Assembly: GCF_040215725.1 (NCBI RefSeq)
Contig: NZ_CP157968.1
Coordinates: 1,426,001 to 1,490,000, forward strand
DNA length: 64,000 nucleotides
Source of the DNA: Rhizobium sp. ZPR4
GTDB lineage: Bacteria; Pseudomonadota; Alphaproteobacteria; Rhizobiales; Rhizobiaceae
Reading direction: 5' to 3'
Part shown: in pieces, positions 28,113 to 37,434 of the stretch
How the letters are laid out: each line of letters begins with the position of its first letter
Position numbering within the stretch: position 1 is the first letter of the stretch
The notes under the pieces: generated by a model
Seen by the model: the letters and a program-made list of their open reading frames with translations, nothing else
Told to the model about the DNA's origin: nothing
Databases searched by the model: none
Position numbers and translations under genes: made by a program

Positions 28113-28997
28113 ATGAATCCCGATTTGGAAGTGGTCGCGATCGGCAGCGGAGAATCCTTCAAGGCCTGGGAGCACGGCTATCCCTACCGCACCGTTCGCT
28201 GGCATTTTCATCCCGAGTATGAAATCCACCATGTGGTCGCGACGACGGGCCAATATTTCATCGGCGACTTCATCGGCGAGTTCGAGCCGGGCAATCTGGT
28301 GCTGACGGGACCGAACCTGCCGCATAATTGGGTAAGCGATGTGCCCGCCGGCGTCACCCTGCCGCTGCGCTGCCGCGTTTTGCAGTTTTCCGAATCCTTC
28401 TTCGCCGATGCCAGCAAGGTCTTTCCGGAACTGTCGGCCTGCACCGGCATTCTTGAGACGAGCCGCCGCGGTGCGCTCTTTACGCCCGAGACGGCGGCGG
28501 TCGTCGGCCCGATCCTCGGCGAATTGGTCGAGGCATCAGGCATCCGCCGCATCGAGCTCTTCATGAATATCCTCGACGCCATGAGCAGCGCTCAAGGTAC
28601 ACGCACGCTTGCAAGCGCCGGCTATCAGCCGGATCCATCCGGCTTCATGTCGGCCGGCGTCAACCAGGCTCTTGCTTTCATCAATGCGCATCTGACCGAA
28701 CCGTTCAACGAATGCGATCTGGCCGAATTGACCGGCCAGAGCCCGAGCGCCTTTTCGCGCAGCTTCCGCCGTCACACGGGCATGGCGCTGGTGCAATATG
28801 TCAACCGGCTGCGCATCAACTTCGCCTGCCATCTACTGATGAGCAAGGCTGAGATGACGATCACCGATATCTGCTTTGCGGCAGGCTTCAACAACATTTC
28901 GAACTTCAATCGGCGTTTTCTGGACCAGAAGGGCATGGCGCCTTCCCGATTCAGATCGCTCCTGGCACAGCACGCACGCGCGGTGGAGGCCGCCTAA
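28113..28997 (+). CDS. AraC family transcriptional regulator (probable ribitol locus activator)
   Basis: 294 residues from the ATG at 28113, preceded by a near-perfect AAAGGAGG. An N-terminal cupin-like region (RTVRWHFHPEYEIHHVV, then NLVLTGPNLPHNWVSD) is followed by the C-terminal AraC HTH pair: NECDLAELTGQSPSAFSRSFRRHTGMALVQYVNRLRINFACHLL and ITDICFAAGFNNISNFNRRFLDQKGMAPSRFR. It lies directly upstream of and in line with the ribitol transporter/enzyme genes, 204 bases away, so control of that operon is the simplest view. Confidence 0.88.
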   Translation: MNPDLEVVAIGSGESFKAWEHGYPYRTVRWHFHPEYEIHHVVATTGQYFIGDFIGEFEPGNLVLTGPNLPHNWVSDVPAGVTLPLRCRVLQFSESFFADASKVFPELSACTGILETSRRGALFTPETAAVVGPILGELVEASGIRRIELFMNILDAMSSAQGTRTLASAGYQPDPSGFMSAGVNQALAFINAHLTEPFNECDLAELTGQSPSAFSRSFRRHTGMALVQYVNRLRINFACHLLMSKAEMTITDICFAAGFNNISNFNRRFLDQKGMAPSRFRSLLAQHARAVEAA

Positions 28998-29031
28998 CAC
29001 AAGGGAGGACAGGGAGGAGAGACAGAATTCA

Positions 29032-29082
29032 GGACAAGCGAACGGGCAGGCACCTTTGCCGCCCGAAGGAGAAGGCTTGTCC
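29032..29082 (+). promoter_or_regulatory. Long-spaced inverted repeat between araC and the ribitol operon
   Basis: Perfect 8-bp arms GGACAAGC (29032-29039) and GCTTGTCC (29075-29082), with a partly complementary GGGCAGG/CCGCCC pair inside. It is 34 bases past the araC stop and 120 bases before the transporter start. It could terminate or attenuate read-through, or be a spaced operator. Confidence 0.45.
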
Positions 29083-29201
29083 GAAATTTACCGCCGCGTC
29101 GGTCGGATGACCGCCGGCGGAGAGCATCAAACAAGAGCATCGCGTGCGGACAGCCGTGATGATCGAGGGAAACCATTACTATTTGGAACGGAGAAATTCC
29201 A

Positions 29202-30287
29202 ATGTACCATTTCACACTGAAAATCGCCGGCGCAGCCGCGCTCGCCATCGGCCTGATGGCCGGCACCTCCGCCTTTGCGCAGTCCGCCAAGGTGACGGAC
29301 GCGACCGTCGCCTTCCTCATGCCCGACCAGAGCTCCACACGCTATGAAGAGCACGATTTCCCTGGTTTCCAGGCCGAGATGAAGAAACTCTGCGCTGGCT
29401 GCAAGGTCATCTACCAGAACGCCAATGGCGACGCCTCGCGTCAGCAGCAGCAGTTCAATTCGGCGATCTCGCAAGGCGCCAAGGCGATCGTGCTGGACCC
29501 GGTGGACTCGACGGCCGCCGCCTCGCTGGTCAAGCTGGCGCAGAGCCAGGGTGTGAAGGTCATCGCCTATGACCGTCCGATCCCGTCGGCTGCCGCCGAT
29601 TACTATGTCTCCTTCAACAATGAAGAGATCGGCAAGATGATCGCCAAGTCGCTGGTCGATCACCTCAAGGCAAAGGGCGTGAAAGCGGGTGACGGCGGTC
29701 TCCTCGAAATCAACGGTTCGCCGACCGATGCTGCCGCAGGCCTGATCAAGAAGGGTATCCACGCCGGTCTCGCCGATGGCGGTTATCCCGTTCTAGCAGA
29801 ATTCGATACGCCGGAATGGGCACCACCGAAGGCGCAGCAATGGGCCAGCGGCCAGATCACTCGCTTCGGCAAGAAGATCCTCGGCGTCGTTGCCGCCAAT
29901 GATGGCACAGGCGGTGCGGCTGTGGCCGCCTTCAAGGCTGCCGGCTTCGATCCGGTCCCGCCTGTGACGGGTAACGACGCGACCATCGCCGGCCTGCAGC
30001 TCATCATTTCCGGCGATCAGTACAACACCATCTCCAAGCCGAGCGAGATCGTGGCCGCGGCTGCTGCCAATGTCGCGATCGAACTGCTGTCCGGCGAAAC
30101 GCCGAAGGCTGACACGAAGCTCTTCGACACGCCGACCAAGCTCTTCACGCCGGCGCTGGTCACCTCCGAAAACCTGAAGGCTGAGATCATCGACAAGAGC
30201 GTCAACGGTAAGCCGATCCAGACGCCAGCGCAGCTCTGCAATGACCGTTATGCCGATGGCTGCAAGAAGCTTGGCATCGGCAGCTGA
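29202..30287 (+). CDS. Sugar/polyol ABC transporter substrate-binding protein (probable ribitol)
   Basis: 361 residues, periplasmic binding protein of the ribose/xylose class (Peripla_BP_4). Signal peptide MYHFTLKIAGAAALAIGLMAG with cleavage after AFA near residue 26. The mature N-terminus DATVAFLMPDQSSTRYEEHDFPGFQAEMKKL, QQQFNSAISQGAKAIVLDPVDS and a C-terminal VNGKPIQTPAQLCNDRYADGC are typical of XylF-like proteins. GGAGAAA precedes the ATG. The neighbouring ribitol dehydrogenase and ribulokinase genes indicate ribitol as ligand; this is inference from context. Confidence 0.92.
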   Translation: MYHFTLKIAGAAALAIGLMAGTSAFAQSAKVTDATVAFLMPDQSSTRYEEHDFPGFQAEMKKLCAGCKVIYQNANGDASRQQQQFNSAISQGAKAIVLDPVDSTAAASLVKLAQSQGVKVIAYDRPIPSAAADYYVSFNNEEIGKMIAKSLVDHLKAKGVKAGDGGLLEINGSPTDAAAGLIKKGIHAGLADGGYPVLAEFDTPEWAPPKAQQWASGQITRFGKKILGVVAANDGTGGAAVAAFKAAGFDPVPPVTGNDATIAGLQLIISGDQYNTISKPSEIVAAAAANVAIELLSGETPKADTKLFDTPTKLFTPALVTSENLKAEIIDKSVNGKPIQTPAQLCNDRYADGCKKLGIGS

Positions 30288-30305
30288 GCCTTGTCCTATC
30301 CCCAT

Positions 30306-30325
30306 CCGGCCGCTTCGGCGGCCGG
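30306..30325 (+). terminator. TTCG-capped hairpin after the binding-protein gene
   Basis: A perfect 8-bp GC stem CCGGCCGC (30306-30313) and GCGGCCGG (30318-30325) closed by a TTCG tetraloop, 18 bases after the stop. No U tract. Hairpins in this position usually protect the binding-protein mRNA and lower downstream expression within the operon. Confidence 0.7.
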
Positions 30326-30362
30326 AGACCCATAGCATTTCAACCCGAGAAGGTGGCGAGTC

Positions 30363-31184
30363 ATGAGTGACGCTTCCGATCACAGAGCCCCGGACGGCGA
30401 GCTTGTGCTCAGCCTCAAAGGGATCTCCAAACACTTCGGCGCCGTCTCGGCACTGACGGATATCAACCTCGATGTGCATGCCGGCGAAGTCGTGGCGCTT
30501 GTCGGCGATAACGGTGCGGGCAAATCGACGCTCGTCAAGGTTCTGGCCGGCGTCCACCAGCCGAGTTCAGGCACCATTACCTTCCGCGGCAAGCCGGTGA
30601 CGCTCAGCGATCCCGCAACAGCGCTTGATCTCGGCATTGCCACGGTCTTTCAGGATCTGGCGCTTTGCGAAAACCTCGATGTCGTCGCGAACATCTTCCT
30701 CGGCAGGGAAATGAGCCCGTTGAAGCTCGACGAAACCGCGATGGAGGTTCGCGCCTGGACATTGCTCAACGAGCTTGCGGCGCGCATCCCGAGCGTTCGT
30801 ATCCCGATCGCCTCACTTTCGGGCGGCCAGCGACAGACGGTGGCGATCGCCCGCTCGCTGCTGCTCGAGCCGAAACTCATCATGCTAGACGAGCCGACCG
30901 CAGCCCTTGGCGTGGCACAGACCGCCGAAGTGCTGAACCTCATCGAGCGTGTCCGCGACAAGGGGCTCGGCGTCATCATGATCAGCCACAACATGGAGGA
31001 CGTGCGCGCCGTCGCCGACCGTATCGTCGTGCTGCGCCTCGGCCGCAATAACGGAATTTTCTATCCCGATACGTCAAATCAGGAACTCGTCAGCGCCATC
31101 ACCGGCGCGACGGAAAACGCCGTGTCGCGACGCGCAGGGCGGCGTCAGGCCCAGCAGGAAGCAAGAGAAGGGGGCCAGCCATGA
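30363..31184 (+). CDS. Sugar ABC transporter ATP-binding protein, single-domain (probable ribitol)
   Basis: 273 residues: one ABC domain only, unlike the 500-residue two-domain RbsA/XylG proteins. Walker A GDNGAGKST, Q-loop TVFQDLALCENLDVVANIFLGRE, signature LSGGQRQTVAIARSLL, Walker B LIMLDEPTAAL and H-loop MISHNME are intact, so a homodimer can work. It ends in a basic tail ([18 protein letters not shown]) overlapping the permease start by four bases. Confidence 0.9.
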   Translation: MSDASDHRAPDGELVLSLKGISKHFGAVSALTDINLDVHAGEVVALVGDNGAGKSTLVKVLAGVHQPSSGTITFRGKPVTLSDPATALDLGIATVFQDLALCENLDVVANIFLGREMSPLKLDETAMEVRAWTLLNELAARIPSVRIPIASLSGGQRQTVAIARSLLLEPKLIMLDEPTAALGVAQTAEVLNLIERVRDKGLGVIMISHNMEDVRAVADRIVVLRLGRNNGIFYPDTSNQELVSAITGATENAVSRRAGRRQAQQEAREGGQP

Positions 31185-32431
31185 GCGAGAACGGCAAGCA
31201 ATCGGCTGTGCTGCTCGACCGCAGCGACGTCCGCGTCAACCACGACACCGGGCTTGCGGCCACCATCCGCTCCTCCATCGACAAGATCCGCTCCGGCGAT
31301 CTGGGCTCGCTGCCCGTCGTCGTCGGCCTCGTCATCATCTGGACGGTGTTCGGCACGCTCAACCCGACCTTTCTGTCCAGCAACAACCTCGCCAACCTGT
31401 TATTCGACGCCTCGACGGTCGGCATCATTTCGCTTGGCATCGTCTGCGTACTGATGGTTGGCGAGATCGATCTTTCGGTCGGATCGATCAGCGGCTTTGC
31501 TTCGGCCATGGTCGGTATGCTCTGGGTGAACGAAGGCTGGCCGGTGGCTTTGGCGATCCTGGCCGCACTCGTCGTCGGCGGCGTGATCGGTGCCATCTAC
31601 GCCGTGCTGTTCAACCGGCTGGGTATGCCGAGCTTCGTCGCCACATTGGCGGGCCTTCTCGCCGTGCTTGGCATGCAGCTCTATCTGCTTGGCGCGACAG
31701 GCTCGATCAATCTACCCTATGGTTCGGCCATCGTGAATTTCGGCCAGCTTCTGGTCATTCCCCGCCCGCTCGCCTATGTCTTCGCGCTCATTCCGGGTGC
31801 CGTCATGCTGGTTGCGGGTCTTGGCGCGGTGCGGCGGCGCAAGCTGGCAAATCTATCGACACCGTCTGTTGGCGGCCTGCTGATAAAGGCAGCAGTCATC
31901 ACCGTGGCTCTGGAATTCGTTGCCTTCTATCTCAATCAGGATCGCGGCATTCCATGGATGTTCGCCCTGTTCGTGGTGCTGGTCATCGTCATGGATTATG
32001 CGCTGACGCGCACGCAATGGGGCCGGTCGATGTCTGCCGTTGGCGGCAATCGCGAAGCAGCGCGTCGTGCCGGCATCAATGTGCGGCGGATTTATACCAG
32101 TGCCTTCGTGCTCTGCGCCATGTTCGCAGCCTTGGGCGGCGTGCTCGCGGCGGCGCGGCTGGCATCTGCCAGTCAGCAGGCCGGCACCGGCGACGTCAAT
32201 CTGAATGCCATTGCAGCAGCCGTCATCGGCGGCACCAGCCTTTTCGGCGGTCGCGGCAGCGCCTATTCCGCCCTGCTCGGCATCATCGTCATCCAGTCGA
32301 TCGCCAGCGGCCTCACCATGCTCGATCTGTCGTCGGCGCTTCGCTACATGATTACAGGCGCAGTTCTTGCCATTGCCGTCATCGTCGACTCGCTTGCCCG
32401 TCGTTCCCGCGCCTCGCATGGGCGCGGCTGA
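31181..32431 (+). CDS. Sugar/polyol ABC transporter permease (probable ribitol)
   Basis: 416 residues with about ten membrane helices, of the RbsC/XylH family. Family blocks are [113 protein letters not shown] and ATPase-facing [25 protein letters not shown]. The start overlaps the ATPase gene (ATGA). The ribitol dehydrogenase follows 25 bases later. Confidence 0.93.
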   Translation: MSENGKQSAVLLDRSDVRVNHDTGLAATIRSSIDKIRSGDLGSLPVVVGLVIIWTVFGTLNPTFLSSNNLANLLFDASTVGIISLGIVCVLMVGEIDLSVGSISGFASAMVGMLWVNEGWPVALAILAALVVGGVIGAIYAVLFNRLGMPSFVATLAGLLAVLGMQLYLLGATGSINLPYGSAIVNFGQLLVIPRPLAYVFALIPGAVMLVAGLGAVRRRKLANLSTPSVGGLLIKAAVITVALEFVAFYLNQDRGIPWMFALFVVLVIVMDYALTRTQWGRSMSAVGGNREAARRAGINVRRIYTSAFVLCAMFAALGGVLAAARLASASQQAGTGDVNLNAIAAAVIGGTSLFGGRGSAYSALLGIIVIQSIASGLTMLDLSSALRYMITGAVLAIAVIVDSLARRSRASHGRG

Positions 32432-32456
32432 TTTCTTCAAGAAGGTAAGGATTGTT

Positions 32457-33185
32457 ATGAGACAGGATTTCACCGGCAAGGTCGCCGCTATCACCGGGGC
32501 TGCCTCTGGAATTGGCCTCGAATGCGCCAAATCGCTATTGAAAGAGGGCGCCAGCGTCGCCCTCGTCGACAGAGCCGAAGACAGCCTGAAAAGCCTTTGC
32601 GCCGAACTGGGGCCGAACGCTCATCCCGTTGTTGTCGATCTTCTGAAGCCGGAGAGCGTGGCGACCATGTTGCCGCAGATTATCGACAGGTTCGGCAAGC
32701 TCGACATCTTCCATGCCAATGCCGGCGCCTATATCGGCGGGGAGGTTGCGGAAGGCGATCCCGATGCCTGGGACCGGATGCTGGATCTGAATATCAATGC
32801 GGCCTTCCGTTCGGTCCGCATGGTGCTGCCGCACATGATCGAGCGCAAAACCGGCGATATCATCATGACCAGCTCGATCGCCGGCCTGGTGCCGGTGGTC
32901 TGGGAGCCGATCTACACGGCTTCCAAGCATGCCATCCAGGCCTTCACGCACACGGTGCGGCGTCAGGTTGCCAAGCATGGCATCCGCGTCGGCGCCGTGG
33001 CGCCGGGCCCAGTGGTGACGGCGCTGATCAGTGATTGGCCGCAGGCAAAGCTCGATGAAGCGATTGCCGCAGGTGGCCTCATGGAGGCGACGGAAGTGGC
33101 GGACGCGGTGCTCTTCATGCTATCGAGACCGCGGAACATCGTAATCCGGGATCTGGTGATCCTGCCTTTGAGTACGGATCTCTGA
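32457..33185 (+). CDS. rbtD: Ribitol 2-dehydrogenase (SDR family)
   Basis: 242 residues from the ATG at 32457. Classical SDR motifs: cofactor loop TGAASGIG (about residues 14-21), NAG in [11 protein letters not shown], catalytic Ser in TSSIAG, and YTASK with the catalytic Tyr/Lys. [47 protein letters not shown] and APGPVVTAL match what I recall of Klebsiella ribitol dehydrogenase closely. It oxidises ribitol to D-ribulose with NAD+. It overlaps the kinase gene by one base (TGATG), so the two are translationally linked. Confidence 0.88.
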   Translation: MRQDFTGKVAAITGAASGIGLECAKSLLKEGASVALVDRAEDSLKSLCAELGPNAHPVVVDLLKPESVATMLPQIIDRFGKLDIFHANAGAYIGGEVAEGDPDAWDRMLDLNINAAFRSVRMVLPHMIERKTGDIIMTSSIAGLVPVVWEPIYTASKHAIQAFTHTVRRQVAKHGIRVGAVAPGPVVTALISDWPQAKLDEAIAAGGLMEATEVADAVLFMLSRPRNIVIRDLVILPLSTDL

Positions 33186-34816
33186 TGACGGCACCATATT
33201 TCATCGGCATCGATGTCGGCACGGGCAGCGCCCGGGCTGGTGTGTTCGACGCGCATGGCCATCTGCTGGCCGCCGCCAAGCGGCCGATCACCATCTGGCA
33301 CGAGGCCGGCAGTGTCGTCGAGCAGTCGAGCGAGCAGATATGGAAGGCCGTCTGCGACAGCGTCAAAGAGGCTGTCACAACGGCGAAGGTAGCGGCCGGT
33401 GACGTCGCCGGTATTGGCTTCGACGCGACCTGCTCCCTGGTCGCGGTCAAGGCGGATGGCAGGCCTGTGGCCGTTGGCCCGTCTGGGGACGCCGATCGCA
33501 ACATCATCGTCTGGATGGATCATCGTGCTGCCGGCGAGGCGGCGGAGATCAATGCCGGCAACCATGCGGTACTGCGTTATGTCGGCGGACGCATCTCACC
33601 TGAGATGGAAACGCCGAAGCTTTTGTGGCTGAAGAAAAACCTGCCACAATCCTTCGCCGCAGCCGACCATTTCTTCGATCTCTCCGATTATCTGACATGG
33701 CGCGCAACCGGGTCTCTGCAGAGATCCGTATGCACGGTGACGTGCAAGTGGACCTATCTCGCCCATGAGACGCGTTGGGATGGGCAATATTTCAAGGATA
33801 TCGGGCTCGGTGAGCTGGCGGACGAAGGTTTCGTGCGGATCGGCACCGAGATCGTCGAGCCGGGGACTGCCTTGGGTGAAGGCCTGAGCGAAGCCGCTGC
33901 CCGCGATCTCGGTCTTGCCGTTGGCACGCCGGTCGGCGCGTCGCTGATCGATGCCCATGCCGGCGGGGTTGGCACGCTGGGTGGGCAGGGGTCTGACGGC
34001 GGGGCTGATGTCAGGAACCGGCTCGCGTACATCTTCGGCACGTCGGCTTGCTCGATGGCATCGAGCGAAGGGGCAGTGTTCGTCGATGGTGTTTGGGGTC
34101 CGTATTACTCGGCCATGGTGCCCGGTCTCTGGCTGACCGAAGGCGGCCAATCAGCCGCCGGCGCTGCGATCGATCATCTCGTTACCATGCACCCCGCAGC
34201 CGGTGAGGCTCGCCAGAGGGCGGAGGCAGAGGGTTTGTCTCTGGTCGCTTGGCTTGATCGGCAGGCTATGAAGGCAGGCAACAATGCATCTGATGCTGTG
34301 AATCTCGCGCAATCCATCCAGGTCGTTCCCGAATTCCTTGGCAATCGGTCGCCCTATGCAGATTCCGATGCGCGCGCCGTCATTTCCGGCCTCGGGCTGG
34401 AAACCGGTATCGACGCTCTGATCGCTCTTTACGTCGCCGGCCTCTGCGGTATCGGCTATGGCCTCAAACAGCTGCTTGAAAAACTGGAGCAGGATGGCAT
34501 TGCCTGCGATCTCATCATTGCCAGCGGCGGCGCTGCCCAGAGTGGCCTTGTGCGCCAGCTTCTGGCAGATACGACCGGCAGACCGGTCGCCGTCGCCGAT
34601 ACGGAGGAGCCCGTTCTTCTCGGTGCGGCCATGCTCGGCGCCACGGCTGGCGGGCATTCTGGTTCGCTCTTGGAAGCCATGGCCACCATGTCGCGACTGG
34701 CGAAGAGGTTCGAGCCGGCGGATGGTGCCATCAAGGCCTTGCACGAACGGCGCTACGAAGCTTTCGAGCTGCTGCAGTCGGCAGATCGCAGCATCCGTGC
34801 GCTGATGGCGTCGTAG
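33185..34816 (+). CDS. rbtK: FGGY-family carbohydrate kinase, probable D-ribulokinase
   Basis: 543 residues, the length of the ribulokinase branch of FGGY kinases. The N-terminal ATPase motif GIDVGTGSARAGVFD, the GFDATCSLVAV segment, WMDHRA, the middle GTSACSMASS block and the C-terminal DLIIASGGAAQSGLVRQLLADTTGRPV with LLGAAMLGA are visible. It phosphorylates the product of the preceding dehydrogenase to D-ribulose 5-phosphate, an entry to the pentose phosphate pathway. L-ribulokinase is the main alternative; the tight coupling to the ribitol dehydrogenase favours D-ribulose. Confidence 0.88.
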   Translation: MTAPYFIGIDVGTGSARAGVFDAHGHLLAAAKRPITIWHEAGSVVEQSSEQIWKAVCDSVKEAVTTAKVAAGDVAGIGFDATCSLVAVKADGRPVAVGPSGDADRNIIVWMDHRAAGEAAEINAGNHAVLRYVGGRISPEMETPKLLWLKKNLPQSFAAADHFFDLSDYLTWRATGSLQRSVCTVTCKWTYLAHETRWDGQYFKDIGLGELADEGFVRIGTEIVEPGTALGEGLSEAAARDLGLAVGTPVGASLIDAHAGGVGTLGGQGSDGGADVRNRLAYIFGTSACSMASSEGAVFVDGVWGPYYSAMVPGLWLTEGGQSAAGAAIDHLVTMHPAAGEARQRAEAEGLSLVAWLDRQAMKAGNNASDAVNLAQSIQVVPEFLGNRSPYADSDARAVISGLGLETGIDALIALYVAGLCGIGYGLKQLLEKLEQDGIACDLIIASGGAAQSGLVRQLLADTTGRPVAVADTEEPVLLGAAMLGATAGGHSGSLLEAMATMSRLAKRFEPADGAIKALHERRYEAFELLQSADRSIRALMAS

Positions 34817-34824
34817 GTCCTGCC

Positions 34825-35718
34825 TCAGCCGCGATAGCGCAGCGCCTCCAGTACCACTGCAAAGGCGGAGGACGGCTGGCGGCGGCTCGGATAATAGAGA
34901 TGGTAGCCCGTCCAGGGCGGGCACCAGTCCTCCAATACGCGAATAAGCCGGCCGCTTTCGATATCTGGCTGTACCAGATCGTGGGGCGCGTAGGCCAAAC
35001 CATAGCCATCGACTGCGGCGGCCAGAACCTGGCGAATGCCGTTGAACGTCATCTGGCCGTCGACGCGTACGCGTAGTTCATCGCTACCCTTTTCGAACTC
35101 CCAGACATAATTGCCGCCATGGGTCGGAAGGCGCAGGTTGATGCATTTGTGATTGGTTAGGTCCTGGGGGACGACCGGTCTATGGCGTCCTTCGAAATAG
35201 GACGGAGAGCCGACCACTGCAAAAGCTTGATCGGGAGCGATGCGGACTGCGATCATGCCGTTGGCGACCGTCTGGCCCAGACGAACGCCAGCGTCGAAAC
35301 GTTCTGCCACGATATCGGTCAGGCCGTAGTCGTTGATGATCTCGACGTGGATGTCGGGATAATCCTTGAGCGCGCCGGCAAGCTTCGGCCAGATATAGGT
35401 ATCGACGGCATAGTCGACCGCCGTGATCCGGATGGTGCCGGCCGGCTTTTCTCGCAGTTCGGTGACGGCGAAGAGCTCGGCTTCGATTTCCTGGAAGCGT
35501 GGCGTCAGGGATTGCAGCAGACGCTCTCCGGCCGGTGTCGGGCTGACGCTTCGCGTCGTGCGCGTCAAAAGCCTGACGCCCATGCGCTCTTCAAGCTGCC
35601 GCACCGTGTGGCTAAGCGCCGATTGCGAAACGCCGAGCTGTGCGGCTGCCCGGGTAAAGCTTCGCTCTCTGGCGACGGCGAGAAAGAATAGCAGGTCGGT
35701 GACGTTTTCGCGGAGCAT
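34825..35718 (-). CDS. LysR family transcriptional regulator
   Basis: 297 residues. N-terminal HTH MLRENVTDLLFFLAVARERSFTRAAAQLGVSQSALSHTVRQLEERMGVRLLTRTTRSVSPTPAGE; C-terminal periplasmic-binding-like effector domain with PAGTIRITAVDYAVDTYIWPKL. It ends eight bases from the convergent ribulokinase stop. It is divergent from the cupin-SDR pair, and a T-N11-A dyad sits right at its start, so it probably regulates those two genes. Confidence 0.92.
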   Translation of the reverse strand: MLRENVTDLLFFLAVARERSFTRAAAQLGVSQSALSHTVRQLEERMGVRLLTRTTRSVSPTPAGERLLQSLTPRFQEIEAELFAVTELREKPAGTIRITAVDYAVDTYIWPKLAGALKDYPDIHVEIINDYGLTDIVAERFDAGVRLGQTVANGMIAVRIAPDQAFAVVGSPSYFEGRHRPVVPQDLTNHKCINLRLPTHGGNYVWEFEKGSDELRVRVDGQMTFNGIRQVLAAAVDGYGLAYAPHDLVQPDIESGRLIRVLEDWCPPWTGYHLYYPSRRQPSSAFAVVLEALRYRG

Positions 35719-35721
35719 CTA

Positions 35722-35734
35722 TGAGTGTCCCTCA
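35722..35734. promoter_or_regulatory. LysR-box-like dyad (T-N11-A) beside the LysR start
   Basis: TGAG-tgtcc-CTCA, with an outer A/T pair at 35721 and 35735, fits the T-N11-A dyad of LysR recognition boxes. It lies 3 bases upstream of the LysR ATG in the 259-base spacer shared with the cupin gene. Confidence 0.45.
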
Positions 35735-35977
35735 TATGTCGGGCGATGCTCTTAGCATGGAATGAACGCGCAATATAGCGCTAGCAACGGAGTCAAGAGC
35801 TGATATGGCGCGTCGGCGGGCGTTCAGGTGTTTCGGTGAGCCACAGTGAGAAGCGATATTTATTGCTCCGGTTCATAAGTCTATGCGGGCGTGACCTACT
35901 ACTGCTCTGAAAATCGCGGGCTAGATTAGCCTCATACAATCGAGCCATTGCGGCTCATCGCAAGAAAGGATGTCATC

Positions 35978-36376
35978 ATGGATATCAAGAGAAACGGGAC
36001 GCAGCCTTCGGGCAAAGGTCCTTCGGACTGGTTCACCGGCACCGTACGCATCGACCCGGTCTTTGCCGCCAATGACGCGCGACGAGCCGCGGCCGGCAGC
36101 GTCACGTTCGAACCCGGCGCTAGGACTGCGTGGCATACCCATCCGCGCGGCCAGACCTTGATCGTCACCGCTGGCTTCGGTCTCGTTCAGCGCGAGGGCG
36201 GGCCGATCGAGGAGATCCGCCCCGGAGATGTCGTCTGGTTCGAGCCGGACGAGAAGCACTGGCATGGCGCTTCGCCGACGACAGCCATGACCCACATCGC
36301 CATCCAGGAACATCTCGACGGCAAGGTAGTGGATTGGATGGAGCATGTGACGGACGAGCAATATCAGGGAAAATGA
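35978..36376 (+). CDS. Cupin domain protein
   Basis: 132 residues from the ATG at 35978, with GAAAGGA upstream. A single conserved barrel: motif 1 [26 protein letters not shown] (two His and a downstream Glu as metal ligands) and motif 2 [21 protein letters not shown] (metal His). Short cupins of this type next to SDRs and LysR regulators are often annotated as carboxymuconolactone-decarboxylase-associated or quercetinase-like proteins. The enzymatic role is uncertain. Together with the SDR 11 bases downstream it forms a small LysR-controlled unit. Confidence 0.85.
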   Translation: MDIKRNGTQPSGKGPSDWFTGTVRIDPVFAANDARRAAAGSVTFEPGARTAWHTHPRGQTLIVTAGFGLVQREGGPIEEIRPGDVVWFEPDEKHWHGASPTTAMTHIAIQEHLDGKVVDWMEHVTDEQYQGK

Positions 36377-36387
36377 GGTCGAAGACC

Positions 36388-37125
36388 ATGACGGAAGGTA
36401 TCAAGGATAAAGTTGTTGTCATCACGGGCGCAAGCAGCGGCCTCGGCGAAGCCGCCGCTCGCCGCCTTGCCAAGGATGGCGCCAAGCTCGTTCTCGGCGC
36501 GCGGCGTATCGATCGCCTGCAGGCACTGGCAAAAGAGCTTTCGCTGGGCGAGGACGCGGTCGTCCAGACGGATGTCGCGGATTGCGCGCAGGTGAAGGCG
36601 CTCGTGGACCATGCTGTCAGGCAGAATGGTCGCGTCGATGTGCTGATCAACAATGCCGGTCTTATGCCGAGTTCGATGCTGGAGCGCCTTCACATCGAGG
36701 AATGGGACCGGATGATCGACGTCAACATCAAGGGCGTGCTTTACGGCATTGCCGCTGTTCTTCCTTACATGAAGGAGCAGAAGAGCGGGCATATCATCAA
36801 CGTCGCCTCGGTTGCCGGGCATAAGATCGGGCCGGGCGGCGCCGTTTATTCGGCGACGAAGCATGCCGTGCGGGCGCTTTCCGAGGGTCTGCGCCAGGAG
36901 GTGAAGCCCTATAATATCCGCACGACGATCATTTCACCCGGTGCGGTCGCAACCGAGCTGCCGGACACGATCACCGATCCGGATGTCGCTGCCCGCATCA
37001 CCGAAGTCTACAAGGGCGCCATATCGCCGGAGGCATTTGCCAGCACCGTAGCTTTCGCCATAAGTCAGCCGCAAGATGTCGATATCAACGAAATCCTGTT
37101 TCGCCCGACGGCACAGGTCTACTAA
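36388..37125 (+). CDS. SDR family oxidoreductase
   Basis: 245 residues. The ATG at 36388 is preceded by GAGG at 36375; the frame is open much further upstream but overlaps the cupin. Classical [11 protein letters not shown] at residues about 12-19, NNAGLM, catalytic Ser in NVASVAG, YSATK with the catalytic Tyr/Lys, and SPGAVATEL. The cofactor region ending in [11 protein letters not shown] favours NADP(H). The family resembles YdfG-like broad-range dehydrogenases. The substrate is unknown. Confidence 0.9.
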   Translation: MTEGIKDKVVVITGASSGLGEAAARRLAKDGAKLVLGARRIDRLQALAKELSLGEDAVVQTDVADCAQVKALVDHAVRQNGRVDVLINNAGLMPSSMLERLHIEEWDRMIDVNIKGVLYGIAAVLPYMKEQKSGHIINVASVAGHKIGPGGAVYSATKHAVRALSEGLRQEVKPYNIRTTIISPGAVATELPDTITDPDVAARITEVYKGAISPEAFASTVAFAISQPQDVDINEILFRPTAQVY

Positions 37126-37136
37126 ATGAAACAACC

Positions 37137-37167
37137 GGCCCGCGAGGCATTTGTGACCTCGCAGGCC
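37137..37167 (+). terminator. Hairpin after the SDR gene
   Basis: GGCC-c-GCGAGG (37137-37147) pairs with CCTCGC-a-GGCC (37157-37167): ten pairs with one C-A mismatch and a 9-base loop, 11 bases after the stop. No U tract follows. Confidence 0.45.
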
Positions 37168-37195
37168 GCGTCAAACGGGGACGGAAGAAGAACTC

Positions 37196-37318
37196 ATGAT
37201 TCGGCTTGTGATTGGCGCGGCACTCGCGCTTGCAGCGCTTACCTGGTCCAATGCGCAGTGCATGCAGATGCCGACGGGCTTTTCCTTGCCGTCAAGCAGC
37301 GTATTTGCGGCCGATTAA
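37196..37318 (+). CDS. Small putative secreted peptide
   Basis: A 40-residue open frame: MIRLVIGAALALAALTWSNA followed by QCMQMPTGFSLPSSSVFAAD. The first twenty residues look like a Sec signal peptide (positive charge, hydrophobic core, small residues before a possible cut), leaving a 20-residue mature part with one Cys. GGAAGAAG lies 6 bases before the ATG. I do not recognise a family. The remaining space up to 37434 holds the promoter of the esterase gene. It may be spurious. Confidence 0.35.
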   Translation: MIRLVIGAALALAALTWSNAQCMQMPTGFSLPSSSVFAAD

Positions 37319-37434
37319 ACCCGACCGCTATTTGGCGGATGTCGCCATCGCGGCGGTGCTGGCCGTAGGCAGATAAGCATTCGGTTGTATGGCGGCGCTA
37401 TCCTCGATCAACCGGCACGAATCGAGGATATCCC

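Noticed and set aside
36130..36387. N-terminal extension of the SDR frame
   Set aside because: It overlaps the cupin gene out of frame; the SDR fold begins at residue MTEG (36388).
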